33,629 nucleotides of DNA, taken from a virus. Numbering within the stretch: the stretch's first letter is position 1; each line of letters starts with the position of its first letter. Shown one piece after another: positions 8,501 through 15,453 of the stretch. A model generated the notes under the pieces. The model worked only from the letters and a program-made list of their open reading frames with translations. It was not told the DNA's origin and ran no database searches. A program made the position numbers and the translations under genes. The DNA lies in IMG/VR virus record IMGVR_UViG_3300031227_000219, positions 1-33,629 of that record; one strand, 5' to 3'.

Positions 8501-8818
8501 ATGGCTCGTAATGAGGAAATTGCTAGGAAGATTTTGAAGATTGCTAAGGAGTTGACAGGTGGCGATTCAGACCAGGGTTGTTATTTGCACAAAAATGGGC
8601 TTATAGTTTGGAGTTCCCCTGACAAGATAGATGAAACTCATAAGGATTTGCGTCGTATTGATGGCAAGTTAGAACTTGATGATACTTTTGATTGGAAAAA
8701 AATTCGGCGTATCAATGGTGAGAAGGTTAGTGTATGGACGTGGTATGGGATATTTGGTATGGCGAAAGATGCAATTGATATGCTTAAAAAGTTGGGTTAC
8801 AAAGAAGGAAAACCATAG
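8501..8818 (+). CDS. Tagged small protein in the head module
   Basis: I use ATG 8501, preceded by GAAAGGAAGGGATG, instead of an upstream in-frame start at 8453 that overlaps the regulatory element. The product is 105 aa and begins MARNEEIARKILKIAKELTG, a strong copy of the shared helix. The rest (KNGLIVWSSPDKIDETHKDL, KVSVWTWYGIFGMAKDAIDM) appears to be one small alpha/beta domain of unknown type. It sits between two acidic core proteins, which supports a head location for tagged proteins. Confidence 0.75.
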   Translation: MARNEEIARKILKIAKELTGGDSDQGCYLHKNGLIVWSSPDKIDETHKDLRRIDGKLELDDTFDWKKIRRINGEKVSVWTWYGIFGMAKDAIDMLKKLGYKEGKP

Positions 8819-8976
8819 ACAGACGAGTTTTTGACAATTTCAAATGGGTGTACGTATAGATTATGGTGCGGGTGTTATTCCGATTGGTTTTTTGGGTGAC
8901 AGGGAACCAACCCGATAGAGGTTTAGGAGAGCATTTTAAGGCTTTTGTGATTGTGAGACGTTTGTGAAAGATCAGG

Positions 8977-9027
8977 ATGTCATTTTTCACAATTTTTTTA
9001 TTCTCTCTTTTTTATTCTCTCTTAGTG
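8977..9027 (+). promoter_or_regulatory. Copy 3 of recurrent T-rich element with doubled ATTCTCTCTT
   Basis: The 269-base gap between 8818 and 9088 holds GATGTCATTTTTCACAATTT followed by TTTTATTCTCTCTT and a second ATTCTCTCTTAG. It precedes the poly-Asp gene by about 60 bases. The earlier part of the gap (8819-8970) contains only a 24-codon reading frame at 8844 without a ribosome site; I see nothing else there. Confidence 0.5.
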
Positions 9028-9087
9028 TAGAAGTAGAAGCCTGTTGACTTTCAGGGTTATTTGACCCAAGTTAGAAAGGAGATACGG

Positions 9088-10071
9088 ATGGTCCGTCGAA
9101 GAATTACTCGGATTGGAAAGAAAAAGCCGCGTAGTCTTGTTGCTGAAATTGCGGCTGTGGAAAAACAATTGGGAATGTATTCTCAGGACGATGACTTAGA
9201 CGATGATCTTTTAGAAGATGAATTAGAAGATGACTTAGAAGATGACTTAGAAGATCTTTTAGAAGACGACTTAGAAGACGACTTAGAAGATGAATTAGAA
9301 GACGACTTAGAAGATGATCTTTTAGAAGATGAATTAGAAGATGATCTTTTAGAAGATGACTTAGAAGACGACTTAGAAGACGACTTAGAAGACGATTTGC
9401 TGATAGACGAGTCCATCTTGTCACAAGACGAAGATGAAGATGCCGAAGAAGACTACGAAGATGCCAAAGACGAAGAAGATGAAATTGATGACGAGATTGA
9501 AGTTGAGGACGATGAAGATATTGAAGCTATGCTTTATTCAGAAGATGAAGAGGCTTCAGAGGAACTTATCGAAGAAGAATTCAATGTAATGTCTCAAGAC
9601 GATGACGACGACGATGACGACGATGATGACGATGATGACGACGATGATGACGACGATGATGACGACGACGACGACGACGACGACGACGATGATGACGACG
9701 ACGACGACGATGACGATGATGATGAAGACGATGACGATGAGATTGCTTGTGTAACATCGAGGCGCAATTCTTCTCGCAGGCGAAGGAAAGCTTCACGTCG
9801 CAGGCGTTCTAGCGAAGAAGAGCCTGGCATAGAAGACGAGATTACTCAGGATTCTCTTAGTGATGTTGAAGACGAGCGTGGCAAAGAAGATTTGGCGACT
9901 GAACCTTCGACGCTATCAACAGCCCCAACTTCTTGCACTGCACGTTATCAGGAAGCATCGAAGCGTCTTGACAGGGTGGCAAGTTACTTTGAGAATCAAG
10001 GTCGTAAAGATTTGGCTTTGCGAGTAGATAGGCTGGCAGACGCGGTTGATGCTTTGCTGCCGAACAAATAA
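9088..10071 (+). CDS. Hyper-acidic poly-Asp scaffold/core protein
   Basis: ATG 9088 follows AAGGAG by six bases, giving 327 aa. The N-terminus is basic (MVRRRITRIGKKKPR) and leads into a helix VAEIAAVEKQLGMYSQDD. Residues about 35-105 are repeats of LEDD/LEDE units. A second tract has 42 uninterrupted Asp codons, followed by E-DDDD-E. Basic Arg/Ser patches (SRRNSSRRRRKASRRRRSS) come next. The C-terminal 45 residues form a helix pair (ARYQEASKRLDRVASYF, LALRVDRLADAVDALL). Basic ends, acidic body and location next to the capsid gene fit a scaffold or internal core protein. The motif [ML]x-S-Q-D occurs three times (MYSQDD, ILSQDE, VMSQDD), possibly processing sites. Confidence 0.8.
   Translation: MVRRRITRIGKKKPRSLVAEIAAVEKQLGMYSQDDDLDDDLLEDELEDDLEDDLEDLLEDDLEDDLEDELEDDLEDDLLEDELEDDLLEDDLEDDLEDDLEDDLLIDESILSQDEDEDAEEDYEDAKDEEDEIDDEIEVEDDEDIEAMLYSEDEEASEELIEEEFNVMSQDDDDDDDDDDDDDDDDDDDDDDDDDDDDDDDDDDDDDDDDDDEDDDDEIACVTSRRNSSRRRRKASRRRRSSEEEPGIEDEITQDSLSDVEDERGKEDLATEPSTLSTAPTSCTARYQEASKRLDRVASYFENQGRKDLALRVDRLADAVDALLPNK
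9191..9399 (+). repeat. In-frame minisatellite encoding LEDD/LEDE units
   Basis: The 12-base unit TTAGAAGA[TC]GA[CA] is repeated about 15 times with occasional CTTTTAGAAGAT variants. All variation keeps the reading frame and the acidic character. Such repeats usually vary in copy number by slippage. Confidence 0.85.
9598..9723 (+). repeat. Tract of 42 consecutive Asp codons
   Basis: The tract consists only of GAC and GAT in a mixed order, so the codons are not a simple trinucleotide expansion. The mix suggests selection on the protein sequence. The opposite strand is open as long Ser or His/Arg runs, which are shadows. Confidence 0.95.
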
Positions 10072-10114
10072 GTCAAGTTCATCTTGTGAAAAGGTCGAAA
10101 GAAAGGAGAGAATA

Positions 10115-11071
10115 ATGTCGAGGCGACGGAATCGTTTAACGGCTAGTAATCGTCGCAGAGAACGTAAGGCTGTTGAGGACAGCATTCCTTATCCCGGAAC
10201 GGTTAACCAACCGGATCGTCGGTTTAAGAAATGCCAAGAGTATAACACGTTTGAGCAGACTGTAAACCACGAACTCCCAGATATGCGGACAGAGTGGAAA
10301 GAAGATGCTCATGATGAAATCGGTTTTGGTATTCCTGAAGCTGGTGGGCCTACTGTTGCCAGCATCAAGGCTGCGGCTTCCAAAGCTGTGAAGCTGGCAG
10401 TTTTGCTTCTCGGGGATAAGGTCAAAGAACAGGTTATTGAGAATCAGGCTCGCGACTTCATGAAGCTTGGCAATAAGTGTCTTGATAGGGCTCTGAAGCG
10501 CTTTGCTCAGACCGAGGACATTTACGCTGCTGATGAAGATAAAGATGAAGGCGAAAAACAGGAAGAAAAGGACGAAAAGGTTGAAAAGGAAGAAATAAAG
10601 GAAGAAAAGGTAGAGGAAGAAAAGGACGAAGAGGCTGACGAGGAAAAGGAAAAAGAGGCTTCTGAGGACGAAGAGAAAAAGAAAAAGGACGAAGAAGAGG
10701 CTGAGGCAGAGGCTGCTAAGACAATCCAAGAAGAGGCTGAAGAAAAGGCCAAAGAAAAAGAAGCAAGCGCGGCTGAGTTTGACATAGAGTTGCAGTCAAT
10801 GTCGGATGAAGGCATGCGTGAAGATGCAGCCGCCGACAAGGTACTTGCAAGTCTCTATGCTCAGGACGAAGAAGCCGACGAAGAAGCCGACGAAGATGAA
10901 TCCGGCGATGAAGATGAGGGAAAAGAAAAGACCTCATCGAAGAAAGCTACAAAGCAGGGCGTCAAAAAGCTTGGCGGCCAGCCGAAAAAAGCATCTGTTT
11001 CGTCAGATGATGCTGTCAATTTGAGCGAGCTTTGGGTAGACGCTCCTGACGTGGGCGATGTGTTTAAGTAA
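10115..11071 (+). CDS. Glu/Lys-rich scaffold-type protein upstream of capsid genes
   Basis: ATG 10115 follows AAAGGAGAG, giving 318 aa. The start is basic (MSRRRNRLTASNRRRERK). Residues 30-130 form a conserved-looking globular or helical part (YNTFEQTVNHELPDMRTEWK, FGIPEAGGPTVASIKAAASK, QARDFMKLGNKCLDRALKRF). A long E/K/D-rich tract of about 110 residues, almost certainly coiled-coil or disordered, follows. Then LASLYAQDEEA repeats the LYxQD motif. The end, LSELWVDAPDVGDVFK, may contact the capsid. Composition and position directly before the decoration and capsid genes support a scaffold/core role. Confidence 0.75.
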   Translation: MSRRRNRLTASNRRRERKAVEDSIPYPGTVNQPDRRFKKCQEYNTFEQTVNHELPDMRTEWKEDAHDEIGFGIPEAGGPTVASIKAAASKAVKLAVLLLGDKVKEQVIENQARDFMKLGNKCLDRALKRFAQTEDIYAADEDKDEGEKQEEKDEKVEKEEIKEEKVEEEKDEEADEEKEKEASEDEEKKKKDEEEAEAEAAKTIQEEAEEKAKEKEASAAEFDIELQSMSDEGMREDAAADKVLASLYAQDEEADEEADEDESGDEDEGKEKTSSKKATKQGVKKLGGQPKKASVSSDDAVNLSELWVDAPDVGDVFK

Positions 11072-11121
11072 GCCTGACGTGGGCTTTTACTGGTCGTTTT
11101 TTGTAAAGGAGGAACTGAGAC

Positions 11122-11631
11122 ATGGCCTTGACGATTCTGATTCGTGGCCACCTCAACGCGATTCCTGTTCTCGCAGATGTTTGCTATACAAAGGCAAACT
11201 ATGGCGTGAACACGAATAACTCGCTGAGTATTAACACTCCGCGTGGCGTAATTGGTGGCTCAATTGCTGCAATCAGTGCTGGTAACGACTACACTGTCGT
11301 TCCAGGTCACATTGACTTGCAGCCTGTTGGGTTGTTTGTCAACGATGCCGCTGGTGCGGCCTATGAGAACGCTCCTGCCGTAGCAAGCGGTAAGGTAACG
11401 GTCATGAAGGCTCAAGCTAGTGTCGAAGTTGACGTGTTTGAAACTCGTAATGCAGCTAATTCAGCAGATATTACTTACGTTGTAGGTAATTTACTGTATA
11501 GCTCAGCACAGGGTTTCTTGACGAACGAATTGCCGTCCGATATTGGTGGTTCTGTTGATACTGTAATTGGTATCATGACGAAAGCACCTACGACGGTTTC
11601 ACCTACCATGGGTTTAGATGAAAGAATATAA
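11122..11631 (+). CDS. Candidate capsid decoration/stabilisation protein
   Basis: The gene encodes 169 aa with AAAGGAGG upstream, and lies 33 bases before the major capsid start. The sequence is beta-rich and uncharged (PRGVIGGSIAAISAGNDYTV, VGNLLYSSAQGFLTNELP). It ends VSPTMGLDERI. Genes immediately upstream of a phage major capsid gene with this beta-rich, Gly/Ala/Thr composition commonly encode decoration or stabilising proteins. Codon choice is richer in C-ending codons than in the flanking small genes, as in the capsid exons, fitting high expression. The assignment rests on position and composition. Confidence 0.6.
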   Translation: MALTILIRGHLNAIPVLADVCYTKANYGVNTNNSLSINTPRGVIGGSIAAISAGNDYTVVPGHIDLQPVGLFVNDAAGAAYENAPAVASGKVTVMKAQASVEVDVFETRNAANSADITYVVGNLLYSSAQGFLTNELPSDIGGSVDTVIGIMTKAPTTVSPTMGLDERI

Positions 11632-11664
11632 GCCCTGGTATAAGGCTGACAAGAGGAGAAAAAA

Positions 11665-14600
11665 ATGTCCGTAGACAATAAGACTAAGCAGGAAATCATC
11701 AGCCAATACATCAAGACTGCCGCTGGCCGGCAGCGTCTTGCGGCGAGCATTAACTGAATGGTGCTCGTAAAATCCGGTAAATTGCTGGGACACCCTTAGA
11801 CATGAAAATCAACGGCATAACAATTAGCGAAACGAGATTGACGAAGCTGACGGCTATATTAGCTAATAAGGTTTATAGTTACATGTCCAAGGACAATCAG
11901 CATCCGAGCCTTGTTGGAAACGACGAGGAAGGTTCAACGACTGGAGACGAGGCTAAGGGCCAAAAAGCCTATGCCGGTAAGGTCTCGCCTGCATTCGGTA
12001 ACGATGTGGGTATGCCGGGCATTCTTGAGAAAAAGAATGGTGATACAGTCTGAACTCATCGGTAACGGTGAGAGGTAGGTTGAGAGACCTATCCGCCTTG
12101 TGCAAGCAAGGTTGTAACAGAATGGATTCAGCCTCTTCGTCGGCGTCGGGACTACACTTCCGTGGGATAACGTACCGTCTCACGTTAAACTCGGTAAATT
12201 GCTGGAAACTCATGGAGAAGTTGTAATGCGTGAGGTTTTGAACAAAGAGTTGCTAACAAAACTCTACGTTCTTGATAAGAGAACTGATAGAGAAATTGCT
12301 GGCATACTTAATGTTCATCGTGCATCAGTTACAGTGGCTCGAAAGAGACATGGAATAAAAAAGATTAGAGAGTATGAGAGGAAAAATCTCTCTGATTTGT
12401 CTGATGTGCAGACTTCATTGATCGACGGTTCCATATTAGGTGATGGAGCAATAGAACGTAACCATTCAAGTTCGTATGTTTTTTCTTTTGGACACTCACA
12501 AAAACAACACAGTTATGCTAAGATGAAAGCGAAGATTCTTGGAGATTATTTTAGTAATGTTAGAATTGACAAGAAAGGCATGATGTGTGTCAGGTCGATT
12601 GTGCATCCTGTCTTTGGTGAATATCGAAAAGAATGTTATATCAACATAGATGGCAAGTGGCATAAAAGAATGCCCAAATCGTTATTGGACAGATTGAATC
12701 TTTACTCGCTTTCGGTGTGGTACTGTGATGATGGTTGTCAGAGTGGCAATCAGGTTTGGTTTTGTGTGGGGTGTCCAGTTGAAGAAGACCGCGAGAACGC
12801 AATTTCGGTTATTGAAGATAAATTTGGACTTTCTTGTTCTATTCATAAGATGAGCAGGGAAGAATGTTGGAGACTTTGTGTGTTAAAGCGTTCTCAAGAG
12901 AAATTTTTTGATATTGTGAGTGGTTTCGTTAGCATTGCAATACCGTACAAGATACCTAACTGGTATCAAGTGCGGCATGACAATCAGCAGCCAAGCCTTT
13001 TTGGAAACGAAAAGGTGGGTTCAACGACTGGTGGAAGCCTAAACTCTGATAAAGAGCATGGCGATAACACACGCCTTGATTGGGAGACTAATCAGGGTAC
13101 GCCGGGTGCCTGTATGATGAAACAGGTGAAGATACAGTCTGAACAGCAGTTAATTCTTGGTAGCTGTTGAGTCTGGCAGAAATGACCAGAACGGTATCTT
13201 GAAAAAGATACTTGTAACAGATTGCGCAAGGCGTTCTTCGTCGAACAGTTGCCCGATGGTGCTTTGCCGATTTACGACAAAGACCCAAACGTCACCGCTT
13301 ATGTGATCGGTGAGGAAGGCGAGAACATCGTTGCGGTTGCAAAGCCAAAGCGTGTTCTTTTCCCGCTGTTTGAAATTGCGTCGAATCCTGAAATTCAACT
13401 CACTGAGGTTAAGTCTCGTCGTTTTGACCTTAATACCCATGGGGTCGCTGTTTAGAGATAAACAGATAAAAATATCCCGTAAATTGCTGGAACCCAAATG
13501 AGTAACGAATTTTCTGAAACTATGATGAAGACAAATTTGAACAATGATGAGGTTCGCAGTCTATATCAGAATGGTTTTTCTGATATTCAGATTGCCAAAC
13601 AACTTCATGTTGGTCGTGCTAAACTTCGTGCTTGGCGTGAATCTAATGGTATTCCGTCAAAAAAGAAGGTTGTGCAAAAATTATCTTTATCAGAATTGCA
13701 GAAAATTGTAGAAGGGCTAAATGCCGGTCAAACACTTACCAACATATCAAGTGAATTGAACATGAGTCGTGTAACCTTAGCTAAGATGATCAAGAAGGCG
13801 GGACTTTCTTACAAAGAATACCGTCCTGCTCATCCAGTTGAGATTGACGATTATGTTCTTACACAAGTTCAAAAAGAAGTTCTTTTGGGTGATATGTTTG
13901 GAGATGGCGGACTAGTGCCTACTAGCAAAAAAAATGCTTATTATCAATGCGCTCATAGTATTGGTCAAAAGTCATTTTTATACTGGAAGGCGAATGTTTT
14001 CCATCCTTTGACTTCCAGAGTAGGAAGTTATAAGACCAAAGATGGTGAATACGTGCGAATGGGGACGTGGACAAGTGGTTGTCTCAAAGCTTATCATCAA
14101 GATTTTTATCCTGATGGAAAAGGCAATAAGACAATTACAGTCTCACTTGCAAATCGTATGACACCATTGGCATTAGCTGTTTGGTACATGGGCGATGGTT
14201 CTATCAACAGGAATACCGGAGTATTTCATGTTGGAAGGCAAATTGAGTTTTATCAAGTAGCAGAAATTCTATCTGATAAGTTTGAAATGCTGTTGAAGGC
14301 ATGTCGTTATGAACGTGAATGGCATCTTAGGGTTATGAATCCTGAAAAGTTTTTCACGCTTATATCGCCATATCTTCTTGAATCATTCGGGTATAAAGTT
14401 CCCAAAGCCTATCGTGAACTTGTTGGCAATCAGCAGCCGAGCATTCTTCCAATAATGGAGCAGACTGAACGGATTGGTGAAAACCGATTCCTCAGTGTGT
14501 CGAAAGAGAATGAAGGTTCAGAGACTGGTGGAAGCCTAAACTCTGATAAAGAGCATGGCAATAACACACGCCTTGTGAAGTTATCACAGGGTATGCGGGA

Positions 14601-15189
14601 CATCCATTCCTCGTTGGATGAAGATACAGTCCACTCTACATCACTTCGATAAGATGTAGGTTGCATTGAGAGAAGTGTAGATCTGGCGAAGTCGGAGATT
14701 CAGGCTGAGGAAGACCGTAAGGTGTTCGCAGTCATGGACGCTCTCGCAACGGACCCGACGAACCCCAACCCGGACATTCCGGTAACGGGCAACCTGACGG
14801 CCAATGCGTTGGCAGATGCTTTTGCCAACATCGAGCGTACCGACATTCGGGTCGCTAACGTATTTCTCAATGCCAAGGATTATGCAGACCTACGTAAGTG
14901 GGACCGCGATACCCTTGACATCGAGACACAGCAAGTCTTGCTGAAGACTGGCCTGATGGCAACGCTTTGGGGTGCGAAGCTTATCGTATCTCGTATTGTT
15001 CCTGAAGGAACGGTTTATGTGTGTGGAGAACCTGAGTTCTTCGGACGCATCCCAGTAAGAACAGAGCTTACTGTTCTCTCCGCTGACGACCCTAAGAACA
15101 GGCTGATTGGTTTCTCTGTTTTCGAGAACATCGGAATTGGGGCATACAACCCATTTTCGCTTCAACGCCTGGTTATCACGAGAGTCTAA
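11665..15189 (+). CDS. Major capsid protein, four exons split by three group I introns
   Basis: Joining 11665-11751, 12126-12167, 13225-13430 and 14664-15189 gives an uninterrupted 286-aa protein. It reads ...GRQRLAASI / IQPLRRRRDYTSVG / RKAFFVEQLPDGALPIYDKD...EVKSRRFDL / IERSVDLAKSEIQAEEDRK and ends LQRLVITRV. This resembles HK97-fold major capsid proteins of large phages, which share RRDY-x-x-(V/I)-G-R-K, PLFEIA and AEEDRKVFAVMDA segments. AAGAGGAG precedes the start. Exon 1 and 3 boundaries are supported by P1 and P10 pairings. The exon 2/3 junction is placed by protein homology and may be off by a few bases. No frame reads through without splicing. It is followed by a strong terminator. 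Confidence 0.88.
11752..12125 (+). ncRNA. Group I intron 1 in the capsid gene (no intact endonuclease)
   Basis: This 374-base intron has all four conserved core segments in order: P GGTAAATTGCTGGGA near 11776, Q AATCAGCA near 11895, R GGTTCAACGACTGG near 11931 and S TGATACAGTC near 12041. P1 forms between exon GAGCATT and intron GGTGCTC, with U-G pairs at the splice site. P10 forms between exon 2 ATTCAG and CTGAAT. The last base is G, as expected. It lacks a full homing endonuclease. Confidence 0.9.
11802..12053 (+). pseudogene. Vestigial endonuclease frame inside intron 1
   Basis: An open frame of 83 codons starts right after segment P and ends in segment S, the same layout as the full endonuclease genes in introns 2 and 3. 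Its C-terminal part DNQHPSLVGNDEEGSTTG is in the same frame as DNQQPSLFGNEKVGSTTG of the intron 2 protein. The LAGLIDADG motifs are absent. I read it as a deletion remnant of an endonuclease gene, or simply core RNA that stays open; it is unlikely to be functional. Confidence 0.5.
12126..12167 (+). CDS. Major capsid exon 2 (14 codons)
   Basis: The exon encodes IQPLRRRRDYTSVG only. The upstream boundary is well supported: the first six exon bases ATTCAG are complementary to CTGAAT in the P1 loop of intron 1 (P10). The downstream end could be 12167 or 12168. The unusually small size means two mobile introns sit 42 bases apart. Confidence 0.8.
12168..13224 (+). ncRNA. Group I intron 2 in the capsid gene
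   Basis: This 1057-base intron shows P (TCGGTAAATTGCTGG near 12191), Q (AATCAGCAGCC near 12982), R (GGTTCAACGACTGG near 13017) and S (GAAGATACAGTCT near 13128). Exon CGTGGGAT can pair with GTCTCACG in the intron start, giving an eight-pair P1. By that pairing the splice would follow T12168, whereas capsid homology fits 12167 with intron end G13224. The exact junction is therefore uncertain by a few bases. An endonuclease gene fills the segment between P and Q. Confidence 0.88.
12226..13170 (+). CDS. LAGLIDADG homing endonuclease of intron 2
   Basis: I choose ATG 12226, preceded by GGAG about 9 bases upstream, over an extension starting at 12199; the product is 314 aa. An N-terminal HTH (DREIAGILNVHRASVTVARK) precedes two LAGLIDADG motifs, LIDGSILGDGAIE near residue 65 and LSVWYCDDG near residue 165. 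The C-terminal 60 residues are encoded by the intron core itself (Q, R and S segments), so these residues are constrained by RNA structure. It probably cleaves intron-less capsid alleles to spread the intron. Confidence 0.88.
   Translation: MREVLNKELLTKLYVLDKRTDREIAGILNVHRASVTVARKRHGIKKIREYERKNLSDLSDVQTSLIDGSILGDGAIERNHSSSYVFSFGHSQKQHSYAKMKAKILGDYFSNVRIDKKGMMCVRSIVHPVFGEYRKECYINIDGKWHKRMPKSLLDRLNLYSLSVWYCDDGCQSGNQVWFCVGCPVEEDRENAISVIEDKFGLSCSIHKMSREECWRLCVLKRSQEKFFDIVSGFVSIAIPYKIPNWYQVRHDNQQPSLFGNEKVGSTTGGSLNSDKEHGDNTRLDWETNQGTPGACMMKQVKIQSEQQLILGSC
13225..13430 (+). CDS. Major capsid exon 3
   Basis: The exon encodes RKAFFVEQLPDGALPIYDKD through SRRFDL. It ends GACCT, which pairs with GGGTC in the start of intron 3, with the usual U-G pair at the splice site. 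The reading frame continues into exon 4 with codon CT/C. Confidence 0.82.
13431..14663 (+). ncRNA. Group I intron 3 in the capsid gene
   Basis: This 1233-base intron shows P (CGTAAATTGCTGGAA near 13479), Q (AATCAGCAGCCGAGC near 14428), R (GGTTCAGAGACTGG near 14515) and S (AAGATACAGTCC near 14621). P1 pairs exon GACCT with GGGTC, ending in U-G. P10 pairs exon CAT with ATG. A stretch of about 50 bases around 14525-14575 is nearly identical to intron 2 around 13028-13078, so the two introns are close relatives at different insertion sites. Confidence 0.9.
13498..14652 (+). CDS. LAGLIDADG homing endonuclease of intron 3
   Basis: The gene encodes 384 aa from ATG 13498; a second in-frame ATG at 13522 is possible, and neither has a clear ribosome site. 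Two HTH-like segments occur (LYQNGFSDIQIAKQLHVGRA and TLTNISSELNMSRVTLAKMI). The LAGLIDADG motifs are VLLGDMFGDGGLV and LALAVWYMGDGSIN. Like the intron 2 protein, the C-terminus runs through the ribozyme core (QQPSI, GSETGGSLNSDKEHG). Function: DNA cleavage for intron homing. Confidence 0.9.
   Translation: MSNEFSETMMKTNLNNDEVRSLYQNGFSDIQIAKQLHVGRAKLRAWRESNGIPSKKKVVQKLSLSELQKIVEGLNAGQTLTNISSELNMSRVTLAKMIKKAGLSYKEYRPAHPVEIDDYVLTQVQKEVLLGDMFGDGGLVPTSKKNAYYQCAHSIGQKSFLYWKANVFHPLTSRVGSYKTKDGEYVRMGTWTSGCLKAYHQDFYPDGKGNKTITVSLANRMTPLALAVWYMGDGSINRNTGVFHVGRQIEFYQVAEILSDKFEMLLKACRYEREWHLRVMNPEKFFTLISPYLLESFGYKVPKAYRELVGNQQPSILPIMEQTERIGENRFLSVSKENEGSETGGSLNSDKEHGNNTRLVKLSQGMRDIHSSLDEDTVHSTSLR
14664..15189 (+). 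CDS. Major capsid exon 4
   Basis: This is the largest exon, 175 codons plus stop. It begins C-ATT-GAG (IERSVDLAKSEIQ) and covers the capsid core: VFLNAKDYADLRKWDRD, LKTGLMATLWGAKLIVSR, GTVYVCGEPEFFGRIPVRTE, IGIGAYNPFSLQRLV. The exon start CAT pairs with ATG next to the intron 3 guide sequence. Confidence 0.88.
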
Positions 15190-15257
15190 TGATTACTCGC
15201 AATAATGGCGTTCGATGACAATATGAGAGTCAATTAGTAGTGTAGCTCACGTCAGAC

Positions 15258-15293
15258 AAGGCCTCCGAGGTGAAACTCAGGGGCTTTTCTTTT
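15258..15293 (+). terminator. Rho-independent terminator after the capsid gene
   Basis: AAGGCCTCCGAG and CTCAGGGGCTTTT form a stem with one mismatch around a GTGAAA loop, followed by TTTTCTTTT. It lies about 70 bases after the capsid stop. Confidence 0.88.
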
Positions 15294-15296
15294 ACC

Positions 15297-15325
15297 TTGA
15301 CAGTAATGATTATACATTGTATAAC
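15297..15325 (+). promoter_or_regulatory. Sigma70-type promoter TTGACA-17-TATAAC
   Basis: TTGACA (15297-15302), a 17-base spacer and TATAAC (15320-15325) lie directly after the capsid terminator. It could drive the genes from 15454 onward by host RNA polymerase. It differs from the T-rich elements found elsewhere in the window. Confidence 0.75.
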
Positions 15326-15453
15326 AGTATTGCTGTGGTAAGGTGGCAGCAATTGAAACAGGCTATGTTATTGCGCAATATCAACAGTAATGCAAGGATT
15401 CATATTCTGCGGCGGCCATCAAGACTTGGGATACAAGGGGAAGATCATTCAAA

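Noticed and set aside
8844-8918. 24-codon frame MGVRIDYGAGVIPIGFLG...
   Set aside because: No ribosome site and very short; could be chance in a 269-base gap.
9191-9399. Short regular repeats that might suggest a CRISPR array
   Set aside because: The unit is 12 bases, in frame, without unique spacers; it is a coding minisatellite.
9104-9830. Long minus-strand frames rich in Ser, Leu or His/Arg opposite the poly-Asp gene
   Set aside because: They are shadows of GAC/GAT and LEDD repeats, with no ribosome sites and implausible composition.
10136-10839. Minus-strand hydrophobic and Ser-rich frames opposite the Glu/Lys-rich gene
   Set aside because: They reflect the complement of GAA/AAG-rich codons; the + strand gene has a good start and context.
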